A program made the position numbers and the translations under genes. Of a DNA stretch of 64,000 nucleotides, positions 53,254 through 61,822 are shown piece after piece. Positions within the stretch are counted from its first letter, which is position 1. Each line of letters opens with the position of its first letter. The notes under the pieces are model-generated. The model had not been told where the DNA came from and did not search any database. It was given only the letters and a program-made list of their open reading frames with translations. Source of the DNA: Aquimonas sp002352135 (lineage in GTDB: Bacteria > Pseudomonadota > Gammaproteobacteria > Xanthomonadales > Xanthomonadaceae). Location of the stretch: NCBI GenBank assembly GCA_035440755.1, contig DAORND010000009.1, positions 1 through 64,000 on the forward strand, read 5' to 3'.

Positions 53254-53933
53254 GCCAGCAATCGCCCAGCGTCAATCCGCAGTGTTCGACCACAGCGCGC
53301 GGCGAGACCCGGATCATGTGTCACCAGAATCAAGGTGGTTCCCGACTGCGCGTTGAGATCGAACAGCAGATCGATGATCGCGCTGCCGGTGCGGGTATCG
53401 AGGTTGCCGGTGGGCTCGTCAGCAAACAGCACTTTCGGGCGGGTCACGAAGGCACGCGCCAGCGCCACCCGTTGTTGTTCCCCACCAGACAACTGTCGCG
53501 GATAGCTGTTCAGCCGATCCGCCAGACCCACCTGTACCAGGACATACTTGGCCGCGCGCTGCGCGTCGGCACCACCGCTCAACTCCAGCGGCAACATGAC
53601 GTTCTCAAGCGCGGTCAACGAAGGCAGCAACTGGAACGACTGGAAAACGAATCCGACATGACGCCCACGCAAACGTGCACGACCGTCCTCATCCAGCGAA
53701 GACAGCGATTCACCAGCCAGCTCGACATCACCCTCACTGGGCAAATCCAACCCGGCCAGCAAGGACAGCAAGGTTGACTTTCCCGAGCCGGATGCGCCGA
53801 CGATGGCGACCGACTCACCAGCATTGATCGCGAAACTCACGTCATCCAGTATGGTCAGCTCACCCGCGCCCAAGGTGACCCGTCGGGTCAGTGCCTTGGC
53901 GCGCAGAATCGTTTGCATCGAAGTCGCTACCAT
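53250..53933 (-). CDS. ybbA: ABC transporter ATPase (YbbA type)
   Basis: A LolD-like ATPase of about 227 residues: Walker A GASGSGKST, signature LSGGEQQR, Walker B VLFADEPTGNLD and H-loop VTHD. It powers the YbbP permease. Candidate starts are ATGs at 53942, 53933 and 53918; none has an outstanding ribosome-binding site, and 53933 is a compromise. A much longer open frame upstream covers the divergent tesA and is spurious. The starts of ybbA and tesA are about 33 bp apart. Confidence 0.9.
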   Translation of the reverse strand: MVATSMQTILRAKALTRRVTLGAGELTILDDVSFAINAGESVAIVGASGSGKSTLLSLLAGLDLPSEGDVELAGESLSSLDEDGRARLRGRHVGFVFQSFQLLPSLTALENVMLPLELSGGADAQRAAKYVLVQVGLADRLNSYPRQLSGGEQQRVALARAFVTRPKVLFADEPTGNLDTRTGSAIIDLLFDLNAQSGTTLILVTHDPGLAARCGRTLRIDAGRLLA

Positions 53934-53966
53934 TCCATCCATTCGCTCAGCCTTCCGGGGTCGGTT

Positions 53967-54626
53967 ATGCCCAATGCAGCATCGCGCAGTTGCCTTCACC
54001 ATTTCGTCAACGCGCTGCTTTGGCTTCTGATCTTCAGCATTGGGGGCGGCGTTGCCACTCTGCAAGCCCAGGAAGCCCGCCGAATCCTGGTTCTGGGCGA
54101 CTCTCTGTCGGCGGCCTACGGTCTGAGCAGCGAACAAGGCTGGCCCGCACTGCTCAATCAGCAGCTCAAGTCCGAGCCGGAAACCCGGCACTGGGAAGTG
54201 GTCAATGCAAGTGTCAGCGGGGAAACCACGGCAGGTGGCAGCGCACGCATCGAGCAGGCAATCAGCGCGCATGCGCCCGACATCGTCGCCGTCGAACTGG
54301 GCGCGAATGACGGACTGCGTGGTCTGCCTCTGGATCAGGCGGAACGCCATCTGGCCCGCATCATCACGCTGTCGCAGGCCGCCAATGCCAAGGTTCTGTT
54401 GATCGGCATGCGTATTCCACCCAACTACGGACCCGAGTACACGGCAGAATTCGAGGCCATGTTCGCCCGACTGGCAGACACTCATGGGACCGCCTTCCTG
54501 CCCTTCCTCATGGCACCGATTGCGACGGACCGCGAGGCATTCCAGGCCGACAATCTGCACCCGACAGCCGCTGCACAGCCCCTGTTGATGCAGCATGTAC
54601 TCACCGCGCTGGAACCGCTGTTGTGA
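53967..54626 (+). CDS. tesA: acyl-CoA thioesterase I / lysophospholipase (TesA)
   Basis: TesA is a periplasmic SGNH (GDSL) esterase acting on acyl-CoA, lysophospholipids and esters. The 219-residue protein has a signal peptide (cleavage near LQAQ-EARR), block I LGDSLSAAYG with catalytic Ser, block III GANDG and block V DNLHP with Asp and His. The start is the ATG at 53967. It diverges from ybbA-ybbP, the conserved gammaproteobacterial arrangement. A LAS-type peptidase gene follows closely. Confidence 0.95.
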   Translation: MPNAASRSCLHHFVNALLWLLIFSIGGGVATLQAQEARRILVLGDSLSAAYGLSSEQGWPALLNQQLKSEPETRHWEVVNASVSGETTAGGSARIEQAISAHAPDIVAVELGANDGLRGLPLDQAERHLARIITLSQAANAKVLLIGMRIPPNYGPEYTAEFEAMFARLADTHGTAFLPFLMAPIATDREAFQADNLHPTAAAQPLLMQHVLTALEPLL

Positions 54627-54630
54627 TGCG

Positions 54631-55452
54631 ATGAAACGCCCGCTCCGACACCCTGCCAAGAATCCGGTTCCGGCGATGCACAAGGATCTGCAGCTTCGGA
54701 CCTTTGGCACTCTGGAACTCTGGCCGTCTGCCACCCTGCGCGCAAAAAGCAGCGCGCATGCACGACTCATTTCCTTGGCGCAGAACGTGGTCCGATCCGC
54801 AGGGCACGGAGACTATCTCGCCGTCATCTCAGAGCGCGGCGGCAAACCGAGCATTCGCAAGCTGAGGCACATTCCATCGACGGAACAATTGCATCTACGA
54901 CGCTGGAAGACGACACAGCGCAACGCCGCGCGTTGCCAGCCAACACCTTCCCCCGCCAGTCGCTATCGTCGCGATCTGGGTATTCATCAGCACATGACCG
55001 CGACACAGCCGTCCTTTCGCCAACCCGAGAGATTGGTGTTGGCGGGGTGGGACCGCTCCGGGCGACCCTTGTGGCTGGTCGCGACAGCTGCACGCGCCTG
55101 GACTCGAATGCGTCGGGCTGCCGAGCGCGCTGGCATCGCCATGGATGCCATTTCGGGCTTTCGGAGCTACGCGCATCAATCGATGATTTTCCGGCGGAAA
55201 TTGCAGCGCGGGCAAAGCTTGAGCGAGATCCTGCGAGTCAATACCGCACCGGGCTTTTCCGAACACCACAGCGGGCGGGCCATCGACATTGGCTGTCCCG
55301 GCGAGCCACCTGCCGAAACCTCTTTCGAGCACACGCCTGCATTCGGATGGCTGTGCGCCAACGCGGCGCGATTTGGTTTCTGGCTGAGCTATCCGCCGGA
55401 CAATCCTTACGGCATCGACTATGAGCCCTGGCACTGGTGCTGGCGGGCATAG
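54631..55452 (+). CDS. VanY/LdcB-like D-Ala-D-Ala (LAS family) carboxypeptidase
   Basis: The C-terminal half of this 273-residue frame is a LAS peptidase: SGFRSYAHQSMIF, zinc ligands in SEHHSGRAIDIG (His and Asp) and EPWHW. These trim peptidoglycan stem peptides. The segment RYRRDLGI upstream also fits relatives. The first 100 or so residues have no family signal and no signal peptide, so the true start may lie further in. The ATG at 54631 is five bases after the tesA stop. Confidence 0.8.
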   Translation: MKRPLRHPAKNPVPAMHKDLQLRTFGTLELWPSATLRAKSSAHARLISLAQNVVRSAGHGDYLAVISERGGKPSIRKLRHIPSTEQLHLRRWKTTQRNAARCQPTPSPASRYRRDLGIHQHMTATQPSFRQPERLVLAGWDRSGRPLWLVATAARAWTRMRRAAERAGIAMDAISGFRSYAHQSMIFRRKLQRGQSLSEILRVNTAPGFSEHHSGRAIDIGCPGEPPAETSFEHTPAFGWLCANAARFGFWLSYPPDNPYGIDYEPWHWCWRA

Positions 55453-55542
55453 CGCAGAGATGCCTGCACTGAGGGATTTCCCCGATAGAGCCAAAATGAG
55501 GCGCGGGCGATACTGCACCCCGAATCCCGGAGTGACTTGACC

Positions 55543-56985
55543 ATGCGCACACCTTTCCTCGTTCTTGCCACGCTGTGTTCAGCACCAGTCTTCGCCCAGG
55601 ACATCCCGCTCACCATCAATGGTCGCGAATACCTGTTGCCACCCACGACCGCCATACGTCTGCGAGGTGTGGACACCACTGCCGCTGCGCTGGCAGATGC
55701 TCCAAACGGACTGCAAGTCCAATGGTCTGCAGCGTCAGTTCGCGGCGCGCAACCCGAATTGATCTTTGCGTACACCCTTGAAGGCCCCATCACCAGCATT
55801 GAGCCGCTGGCAGTACTCGGACAACCGGTGACACGTGATGGCAACACCGTTCACGAGGGGCTGACTGCAGCCACAACGCTATCTTTGGGTCAGGCGATCA
55901 GTGTCGCTGGTCTGGTGGATGCAAACGGCAGCCTGCTTGCCACGCTGGTCGAATTACCCGAAGGACCGCTTGGCGCATTCGCCCTCACCGGCTACGTGCA
56001 TGCAGTCGCGGAAAACGGGGACATTCAAGTTGGTCAGCAGTGGGTGTCCCCCGGCGCGATGGCACCGCTGGATTGCCCAAACGGCCTATCGTTGGGCAGC
56101 TATGTCTCACTTACTGCAGATCCCGTCGATCCATTTCCACCCAACAGCATCCTCGGCAACCTCACAACGCTGCGTTGCACACAACCCGTTGCAATCGGCA
56201 CCGCAGGCGCTTCAGGATGGGTTCAAGGATTGGTGTCGGTGGTTGAACCAAGCGGCAACTTCCTTCTCGGCGACCTGACCGTTCAAGTCGGCCCGACAAC
56301 CACCTATCGCTTCGGCACCAGCGAAGACATCGATGAAGGCAGTGCGCTCAGTGTCGATGGAACATTCATCGATTCGCAGACATTCGCTGCCAGCGCCATC
56401 GAGTTCGCGCACCAGATCGTCAGGTTCGAAGCCCCTTTGTCGCCTGAACAGGTGGTACTGGAAGAATCAACCGCGCCCTTCGGCTTGCTTGTCGGAAGCA
56501 CTGCGCAACTGCGAGACGACGACGGCATCGTGAGCGGTGGACTGACCGAAGCAACACAGGTTCAAGTTCGCGGATACCTCGACCAGACGGGCGGACTATG
56601 GATGACGCGAGTCCGCGAGCGCGGCAATCCGGACTTTGCGGACACAAGCCTACGCGCACCCGTCTCATCCATTGACGGGACGACGCTGATGATGTTGGGC
56701 ATTGCCGTGGACACGTCGCAGGCCGTGTTCCTGGATATGTTTGAAAATCCAATCACGCCCGAGCAGTTCTTTTCCGCACTGCAAATGGGGGACAGCGTTG
56801 AGGTTGCTGCAGCCACTTGGATTCCGGCGGAAACACGGTTGATCGCGGGCGAGGTCGGCATTGCGCGCGTCATACCCCCCGGAAACTCCTCGGTACGGGG
56901 CACATCGAGCGCGGTGGTGAGTGGAACAGCGAGTGGCTACCAGCGCGCAGCCGCCCTCTTCAGTAGTGGGTTCGAATCCAACTGA
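55543..56985 (+). CDS. secreted DUF5666-like repeat protein with FxxGFE tail
   Basis: A 480-residue exported protein: signal peptide (cleavage near VFA-QD), then repeated beta modules resembling DUF5666 (for example TGYVHAVAENGDIQVGQQWV and GWVQGLVSVVEPSGNFLLGDLTV). The last residues are ALFSSGFESN, close to the FxxGFE ending I associate with many exported Xanthomonadales proteins. The start is the ATG at 55543 with GGAG about ten bases upstream. Function unknown; an outer-membrane or surface role is likely. Confidence 0.8.
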   Translation: MRTPFLVLATLCSAPVFAQDIPLTINGREYLLPPTTAIRLRGVDTTAAALADAPNGLQVQWSAASVRGAQPELIFAYTLEGPITSIEPLAVLGQPVTRDGNTVHEGLTAATTLSLGQAISVAGLVDANGSLLATLVELPEGPLGAFALTGYVHAVAENGDIQVGQQWVSPGAMAPLDCPNGLSLGSYVSLTADPVDPFPPNSILGNLTTLRCTQPVAIGTAGASGWVQGLVSVVEPSGNFLLGDLTVQVGPTTTYRFGTSEDIDEGSALSVDGTFIDSQTFAASAIEFAHQIVRFEAPLSPEQVVLEESTAPFGLLVGSTAQLRDDDGIVSGGLTEATQVQVRGYLDQTGGLWMTRVRERGNPDFADTSLRAPVSSIDGTTLMMLGIAVDTSQAVFLDMFENPITPEQFFSALQMGDSVEVAAATWIPAETRLIAGEVGIARVIPPGNSSVRGTSSAVVSGTASGYQRAAALFSSGFESN

Positions 56986-57021
56986 TTGTGCGCGTCGCAG
57001 ATCGCAAGCAGGACTGAATTC

Positions 57022-57057
57022 ACGATGCCAGATGGCAGCACGCCATCATGGCATCGT
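57022..57057. terminator. bidirectional hairpin between convergent genes
   Basis: ACGATGCCA plus GATGGC pairs with GCCATC plus TGGCATCGT, a 15-bp stem with one bulged A and a 5-base loop. It overlaps the stop codon of the DUF2062 gene and lies 36 bp after the DUF5666-like gene. No U-run. Confidence 0.5.
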
Positions 57058-57564
57058 TCTGACTCGACGCTGCTTCCAGCGGCGACTGACCTGCCAACGC
57101 CATATCCAGTGCGTCGCAAAATACGCCAGTAGCGCGCCGACAACTGCAAAAAGCGTCAAACCCAAAATCAAGGACCTGCCGAGATGGGCTGTCTCGATTC
57201 CGTCACCAAATTGGGCGCCAGCAGGTGTCTGCAACGCTGCCGCGAGTGAGCTCGGAATCAATGCATCACCAACGCGGTACGCCGCGTAGTAGATCGGCGC
57301 ATAGGTCACAGGGTTACTGACCAAAGTTGATACCAGAGCGACGGGCAGATTGCTACGCAGCAATATCGCTGTTGCCCCCGCCGCCGGTGCCTGCGCCAAA
57401 GGGACGATGAACGCGAAGAAGACCCCGATGGCCATACCACGCGCCACCGCGCGGCGGTTGAATCCCCACAGCTTCGGATGACTGAGGCGCGGCCCCATCC
57501 AGCGCAGCCAGCGATTACGCTGAACCGCTTCCGCACTGGGCAACCATCGCTTCAATCGACGCAC
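57046..57564 (-). CDS. DUF2062 membrane protein
   Basis: A 172-residue membrane protein of the DUF2062 family, with the core GFNRRAVARGMAIGVFFAFI and SNPVTYAPIYYAAYRVGDAL. It has about three transmembrane segments. The preferred start is GTG at 57564 with GGGAG five bases upstream; the longer frame to 57816 lies over the glycosylase gene. Function unknown. It lies 58 bp downstream of the glycosylase gene. Confidence 0.85.
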   Translation of the reverse strand: MRRLKRWLPSAEAVQRNRWLRWMGPRLSHPKLWGFNRRAVARGMAIGVFFAFIVPLAQAPAAGATAILLRSNLPVALVSTLVSNPVTYAPIYYAAYRVGDALIPSSLAAALQTPAGAQFGDGIETAHLGRSLILGLTLFAVVGALLAYFATHWIWRWQVSRRWKQRRVRTMP

Positions 57565-57622
57565 TTCGACTCCCGTCCACAAAGACTTCCGCAATGTCGC
57601 ACCAGGATCGCCCCCGCAATCG

Positions 57623-58258
57623 TCAAGGCGATCCGCTGTCCGCGACGCGCCACAGATAGAGTGCCGCCAGAGTTCTGAACGGCGCCCATGTTTCACCACG
57701 CTGCGCCAGTTCAAGACGACTGGGCAGTTCGCCAAGGTCGTCCACGATCTGTAGTCCCTTGCGCACGCCGAGATCATCCAACGGCAGAACATCGGGGCGC
57801 CCAAGGCGGAATACAAGCAACATCTCTGCCGTCCAGCGACCGATACCTCGGACGCGCGTCAAGCGTTCGATAATCACATCGTCCGACATGCGTGCCATCT
57901 CTCTCGTGCTCGGCAGCTCACCGCGAATTGCGTGCGCAGCGAGATCAGCCAATGCCAAGGCTTTGGCGCGGGATACGCCACAGGCACGCAAGTCAGCCTC
58001 GGACATCGAGGACAACGCCTCCGCATCGAGAGTCCGCAGGCCGCAAGCGGCCTCAACGCGTCCAATGATGGTCGCCGCCGCCTTTCCAGAGAGTTGCTGG
58101 TACAGAATGGATCGCGCCAAGGCATCCACGGGGTCGAACGGTCGCCGCCAACGAATGGAATCCGTTTCCAACGCCACACGCGCCATCCAGTCCGCCAAGC
58201 GACCATCAGCGCGACGCAAGCAGTCGTGCGCAACGACCAAATCGAATCCACGGGCCAT
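57623..58258 (-). CDS. DNA-3-methyladenine glycosylase (AlkA-like)
   Basis: A HhH-GPD superfamily base-excision glycosylase of about 211 residues. The helix-hairpin-helix GIGRWTAEMLL and catalytic Asp in LPLDDLGV are present, the AlkA/MAG pattern; there is no C-terminal iron-sulfur cluster. It removes alkylated bases. Starts at 58276 (TTG), 58267 and 58258 are possible; none has a clear ribosome-binding site. A terminator lies just upstream, so it starts a new unit. Confidence 0.9.
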   Translation of the reverse strand: MARGFDLVVAHDCLRRADGRLADWMARVALETDSIRWRRPFDPVDALARSILYQQLSGKAAATIIGRVEAACGLRTLDAEALSSMSEADLRACGVSRAKALALADLAAHAIRGELPSTREMARMSDDVIIERLTRVRGIGRWTAEMLLVFRLGRPDVLPLDDLGVRKGLQIVDDLGELPSRLELAQRGETWAPFRTLAALYLWRVADSGSP

Positions 58259-58310
58259 GGCCTTCATTCCAGCCAATCAAAGTCCGTTCAGTGTGAAGTC
58301 CAACGCCAGA

Positions 58311-58339
58311 AAAGCAAAACGCCCGGACAAAGCCGGGCG
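58311..58339 (-). terminator. intrinsic terminator of the glycine-zipper gene
   Basis: CGCCCGG (58320-58326) and CCGGGCG (58333-58339) form a 7-bp GC stem around a 6-base loop, followed on the minus strand by TTTTGCTTTT. It lies 23 bp after the glycine-zipper stop. Confidence 0.85.
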
Positions 58340-58362
58340 CTTTGCAAGCAGACATTCAACAC

Positions 58363-58917
58363 TCAACGGGAGGGACGAACGTCCACCTGAATCTCGATCT
58401 GGTCGCCAGGGTGGTAGTCCGTTTGCGTCCAGTAGGTCCGACCGTTGTACTCGTATGCCACGTCGTAACCCACCACACGCTCGTCGCGATGATGCTCGGT
58501 CAGCGTGCGACAGCGCGACTCGTATCGTGTGTACTCGTGCCGGTAACGCGAATCGTAACGCTGCGAGTCACGAACGGCAGCATAGCCCAATGCCGCACCT
58601 GCCACCGTCGCGGCATCTCGGCCTCGACCGTGGCCGAATTGATTGCCGATGACGCCACCAATGATGCCTGCGAGCACCGCAGGTGCACGATCTCCGCGAT
58701 CATGTCCGCGTGATGTGTAGGTCACGGGTTCGTCCCAACACTCCTGTCGCGCAACGGGTTCATGAACCGTCTGGATGATTGGCCGAACTTCGATTACTCG
58801 CGCAAAGTCAACGTCCGGTGCTGAGTAGTCATAGCGCCCTGCGAACGCTGAGCTGGCTCCCGCCAACAGGCTCAGGGCAACAAAAAGGGACTGCGAGCGC
58901 GTGTTTGCCATCTTCAT
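58363..58917 (-). CDS. glycine-zipper 2TM exported protein
   Basis: A 184-residue exported protein: signal peptide (cleavage near AFA-GRYDY), then the glycine-zipper 2TM segment APAVLAGIIGGVIGNQFGHGRGRDAATVAGAALGYAAV. This is the 17-kDa-antigen type of outer-membrane protein. Two cysteines (RQECWDE and ESRCRTL) may pair. The start is the ATG at 58917 with GGAGG five bases upstream; an in-frame ATG at 58911 is also possible. It may be stress-induced, but its role is not defined. Confidence 0.88.
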   Translation of the reverse strand: MKMANTRSQSLFVALSLLAGASSAFAGRYDYSAPDVDFARVIEVRPIIQTVHEPVARQECWDEPVTYTSRGHDRGDRAPAVLAGIIGGVIGNQFGHGRGRDAATVAGAALGYAAVRDSQRYDSRYRHEYTRYESRCRTLTEHHRDERVVGYDVAYEYNGRTYWTQTDYHPGDQIEIQVDVRPSR

Positions 58918-59111
58918 GAAATCCTCCATCACACGGGATCATTGACCGTGTGATGGAGACGCTAGGGGTGCGGGACTTAATGCGCAGTGAATCCGCACCG
59001 ATCCATTCAGACAGCAGAAAACATTCGGAATCAGGGCTTTACGATGGTCAACCGCGACGTCTCCGTCGCCGTTCGTGCTCCGTATGTGCCGCAGCCGAGA
59101 TGCCGATCTGA

Positions 59112-60275
59112 TCAGAACGCGTTGATGCCAGTCACCTCGCGTCCGATCACCAACTGGTGCACCGTTTCCGTGCCTTCGTACGTAATGACCGACTCCAGAT
59201 TCAGGGCGTGACGGATCGGGCAATATTCCGTGGTGATGCCTGCGCCACCAAGGATGTCGCGTGCTTCGCGAGCGATATCCAAGGCGATGCGACAGTTGTT
59301 CCACTTGGCCATCGACACCTGCGCAGGTTGCATCTTTCCAGCATCCTTCAGACGACCCAGCTGCAACACAAGGAGTTGCGCCTGGGTAATCCGCCGGGCC
59401 ATTTCCGCCAGCTTGATCTGTACGGCTTGGGTGGCCGCAATCGGGCGGTTGAACAGGATGCGTTCCTTCGCATAGTTCAGCGCTTCCGTGTAACAGGCAA
59501 TCGCGGCACCAATCGGCCCCCAGGTTATGCCATAGCGCGCCTGGGTCAGACAGCCCAACGGACCCTTGAGTCCTTTGACATTGGGCAGACGCTGCGCATC
59601 CGGGATGCGGACGTTATCGAAGAACAGCGCACTGGTGACAGAAGCGCGCAAGCTCATCTTCTTGTGCACGACCTGAGCCGTGAAGCCCGGTGTGTTGGTC
59701 GGCACGATGAAGCCTTGGATACCCTCTTCGGTCTGCGCCCAGACAATCGCAATGTGTGCGAGGTTGCCATTGGTGATCCACATCTTCGCGCCGTTGATCA
59801 CCCAGTCGCCACCATCCTTCTTGGCGTGGGTTTTCATGTTGGCGGGGTCTGATCCGCCGTGCGGTTCGGTCAAACCGAAACAACCGATGATTTCACCACG
59901 CGCCATGCCAGGCAGATATTGCTTGCGCTGATCTTCGCTCCCGTACGCATAGATCGGGTACATGCACAAGGAGCTCTGCACCGAGACGAAGCTGCGCAAA
60001 CCCGAATCACCGCGCTCCAACTCCTGGCAGATCAGGCCATAGGAAACACCATTCAAACCGGCGCAACCGTATTCCTCAGGCAACGAGGAACCAAGCAGTC
60101 CAAGACTGGCGATCTCAGGCACCAGCTCCGCTGGGAATCGCGCCTGCTCGAAGCAGTCGCCAATGATTGGGAGCACACGCTCATCGACAAAACGTGCAAC
60201 CGTGTCCTGCACTGCACGCTCTTCGTCCGAGAGCATTGAACGTACGTCAAACAGATCAGCAGGAGGCAAAGACAT
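59112..60275 (-). CDS. gcdH: glutaryl-CoA dehydrogenase
   Basis: GcdH oxidises and decarboxylates glutaryl-CoA to crotonyl-CoA in lysine/tryptophan degradation. The 387-residue protein has the FAD motif GCFGLTEPHGGSDPANM, the segment KMWITNGNLAHI and the catalytic glutamate in VITYEGTETVHQLVIGREVTGINAF, a tail diagnostic of this branch of acyl-CoA dehydrogenases. The start is the ATG at 60275. It faces a divergent amidohydrolase gene across about 137 bp. It is probably monocistronic. Confidence 0.95.
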   Translation of the reverse strand: MSLPPADLFDVRSMLSDEERAVQDTVARFVDERVLPIIGDCFEQARFPAELVPEIASLGLLGSSLPEEYGCAGLNGVSYGLICQELERGDSGLRSFVSVQSSLCMYPIYAYGSEDQRKQYLPGMARGEIIGCFGLTEPHGGSDPANMKTHAKKDGGDWVINGAKMWITNGNLAHIAIVWAQTEEGIQGFIVPTNTPGFTAQVVHKKMSLRASVTSALFFDNVRIPDAQRLPNVKGLKGPLGCLTQARYGITWGPIGAAIACYTEALNYAKERILFNRPIAATQAVQIKLAEMARRITQAQLLVLQLGRLKDAGKMQPAQVSMAKWNNCRIALDIAREARDILGGAGITTEYCPIRHALNLESVITYEGTETVHQLVIGREVTGINAF

Positions 60276-60412
60276 GGTGGGAGGACCAGAAAGAAGGGCC
60301 CCCTAGTTTACTGGTCCGGACTTGCGATCGCATCCATTGACAGTGACAAACGCGCGGGGCCACGTCCCGCCAACGGTGGTCTACCATGTGGCGACCAAGC
60401 CGGAGCCCACCC

Positions 60413-61723
60413 ATGCAAAGCCAATCGAAAGCTCTCCCACTCATTTCTTGGTTGGCGCTATGCCTGACCGCCAGTGCCAGCGCCAGTGCCAGCACGCAGC
60501 AGATCCACTGCGGCGCGATATTTGATGCCGAGCGTGCAGTCTTGCTGGGGCCGCACATTCTGTCCGTCACGGATGGAAAGTTCGATCGCGTTGAAGAGGT
60601 CCGACATCCGACAAGCGCGGTTCCTGTCGGAGACATTGACCTGAGGCAATCCACCTGCCTCCCCGGTCTGATCGACATGCATGTGCATCTGGGCATGCAG
60701 AGCAGTCCCGCAGCCTATTCCGAGGGGTTCCGATTGAACCCTGAAGACTACGCGTATCGTTCAGTCGGCTATGCGCGTAGAACCCTTGAGGCAGGATTCA
60801 CGACTGTCCGGGATCTTGGCGGCGTACAGACGCTCGCGCTACGCAACGCGATCGACCAGGGACTGATCCAGGGCCCTCGAATCATTGCCGCAGGTAAGTC
60901 GATTGCAACAACGGGTGGGCATGCAGACCCGCGCAATGGCATCAGTCGCGAGCTCGCGGAGTCTCTCGGTTACCCTGGCCCGGAGGAGGGCGTAATTGCT
61001 GGCCCAATCGAGGCACGCAGGGCCGTCAGGCAGCGATACAAAGAAGGTAGCGATGTCATCAAGATCACTGCAACCGGGGGGGTCTTGTCCTTCGCGAAGA
61101 GCGCCGACAACCCACAGTTCATGGAAGACGAAATTCGCGCCATCGTCGACACGGCCCATGACTACGGCTTCAGGGTCGCAGCTCATGCACATGGCCTAGA
61201 GGGCATGCGGCGTGCCGTCAACGCGGGCGTCGACTCGATCGAACACGGCACCTACATGGATGCGGCCACATTTGAACTGATGAAGACCCGAGGCACCTGG
61301 TATGTTCCGACAGTCCTCGCTGGCGTGTTCGTCAGTGAAAAGTCACGCGAGATCGGCTACTACCCGGAAATAGTGCGTCCAAAAGCGGCACGCATCGGCG
61401 CACTGATTCAAGGCACACTTGGACGCGCCTATGCGGCGGGCGTGCGAATCGCCTTTGGCACGGACGCAGGGGTGTTTCCGCACGGCGAGAATGCACGCGA
61501 ATTTGAATTGATGGTTGAAGCGGGGGTTCCCAGTGCCGCGGCGCTGCAATCGGCAACCTGGAACGCCTCCTTGTTGCTGGATAGAAACGACGACTTGGGC
61601 AGTCTGTCAGTTGGCAAGCGCGCAGATCTGGTCGCTGTGGCGGGCAATCCAGTAGACGAGATCGCGTTGATGAAGGCTCCCGTGCTCGTCATGAAGGATG
61701 GCGTGATCGCGCTTCAGCACTGA
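60413..61723 (+). CDS. exported amidohydrolase (prolidase/carboxypeptidase-like)
   Basis: A 436-residue metal-dependent hydrolase with a signal peptide (about 1-28). The metal ligands of the binuclear amidohydrolase fold are present: His90 and His92 (DMHVH), the carboxylated-type Lys217 (DVIKITATGG), His260 in HAH, His278 (SIEHGTYM) and Asp351 (FGTDAG). The sequence is nearest to Xaa-Pro dipeptidase or Sgx9260-type carboxypeptidases. The start is the ATG at 60413 with GGAG upstream. A small repeat encodes (Ala-Ser)4 at the cleavage region. Confidence 0.88.
   Translation: MQSQSKALPLISWLALCLTASASASASTQQIHCGAIFDAERAVLLGPHILSVTDGKFDRVEEVRHPTSAVPVGDIDLRQSTCLPGLIDMHVHLGMQSSPAAYSEGFRLNPEDYAYRSVGYARRTLEAGFTTVRDLGGVQTLALRNAIDQGLIQGPRIIAAGKSIATTGGHADPRNGISRELAESLGYPGPEEGVIAGPIEARRAVRQRYKEGSDVIKITATGGVLSFAKSADNPQFMEDEIRAIVDTAHDYGFRVAAHAHGLEGMRRAVNAGVDSIEHGTYMDAATFELMKTRGTWYVPTVLAGVFVSEKSREIGYYPEIVRPKAARIGALIQGTLGRAYAAGVRIAFGTDAGVFPHGENAREFELMVEAGVPSAAALQSATWNASLLLDRNDDLGSLSVGKRADLVAVAGNPVDEIALMKAPVLVMKDGVIALQH
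60470..60493 (+). repeat. four tandem 6-bp units in a signal-peptide coding region
   Basis: Units alternate GCCAGT and GCCAGC from 60470 to 60493 and encode Ala-Ser four times, at the expected cleavage region of the amidohydrolase signal peptide. Slippage of whole 6-bp units would change the peptide length without shifting the frame. Confidence 0.8.
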
Positions 61724-61822
61724 GTCGATCTTGCATTCTCGTGCTTGCGCCCCATCTGACCTACGAGCCGACGTGGCGATGTCGTACACGCCTATGACCA
61801 CCCTTGAACAACGATCCAGATC

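Noticed and set aside
53250..54770. Long form of ybbA starting at 54770
   Set aside because: Its first part is antisense to tesA, which has complete SGNH motifs.
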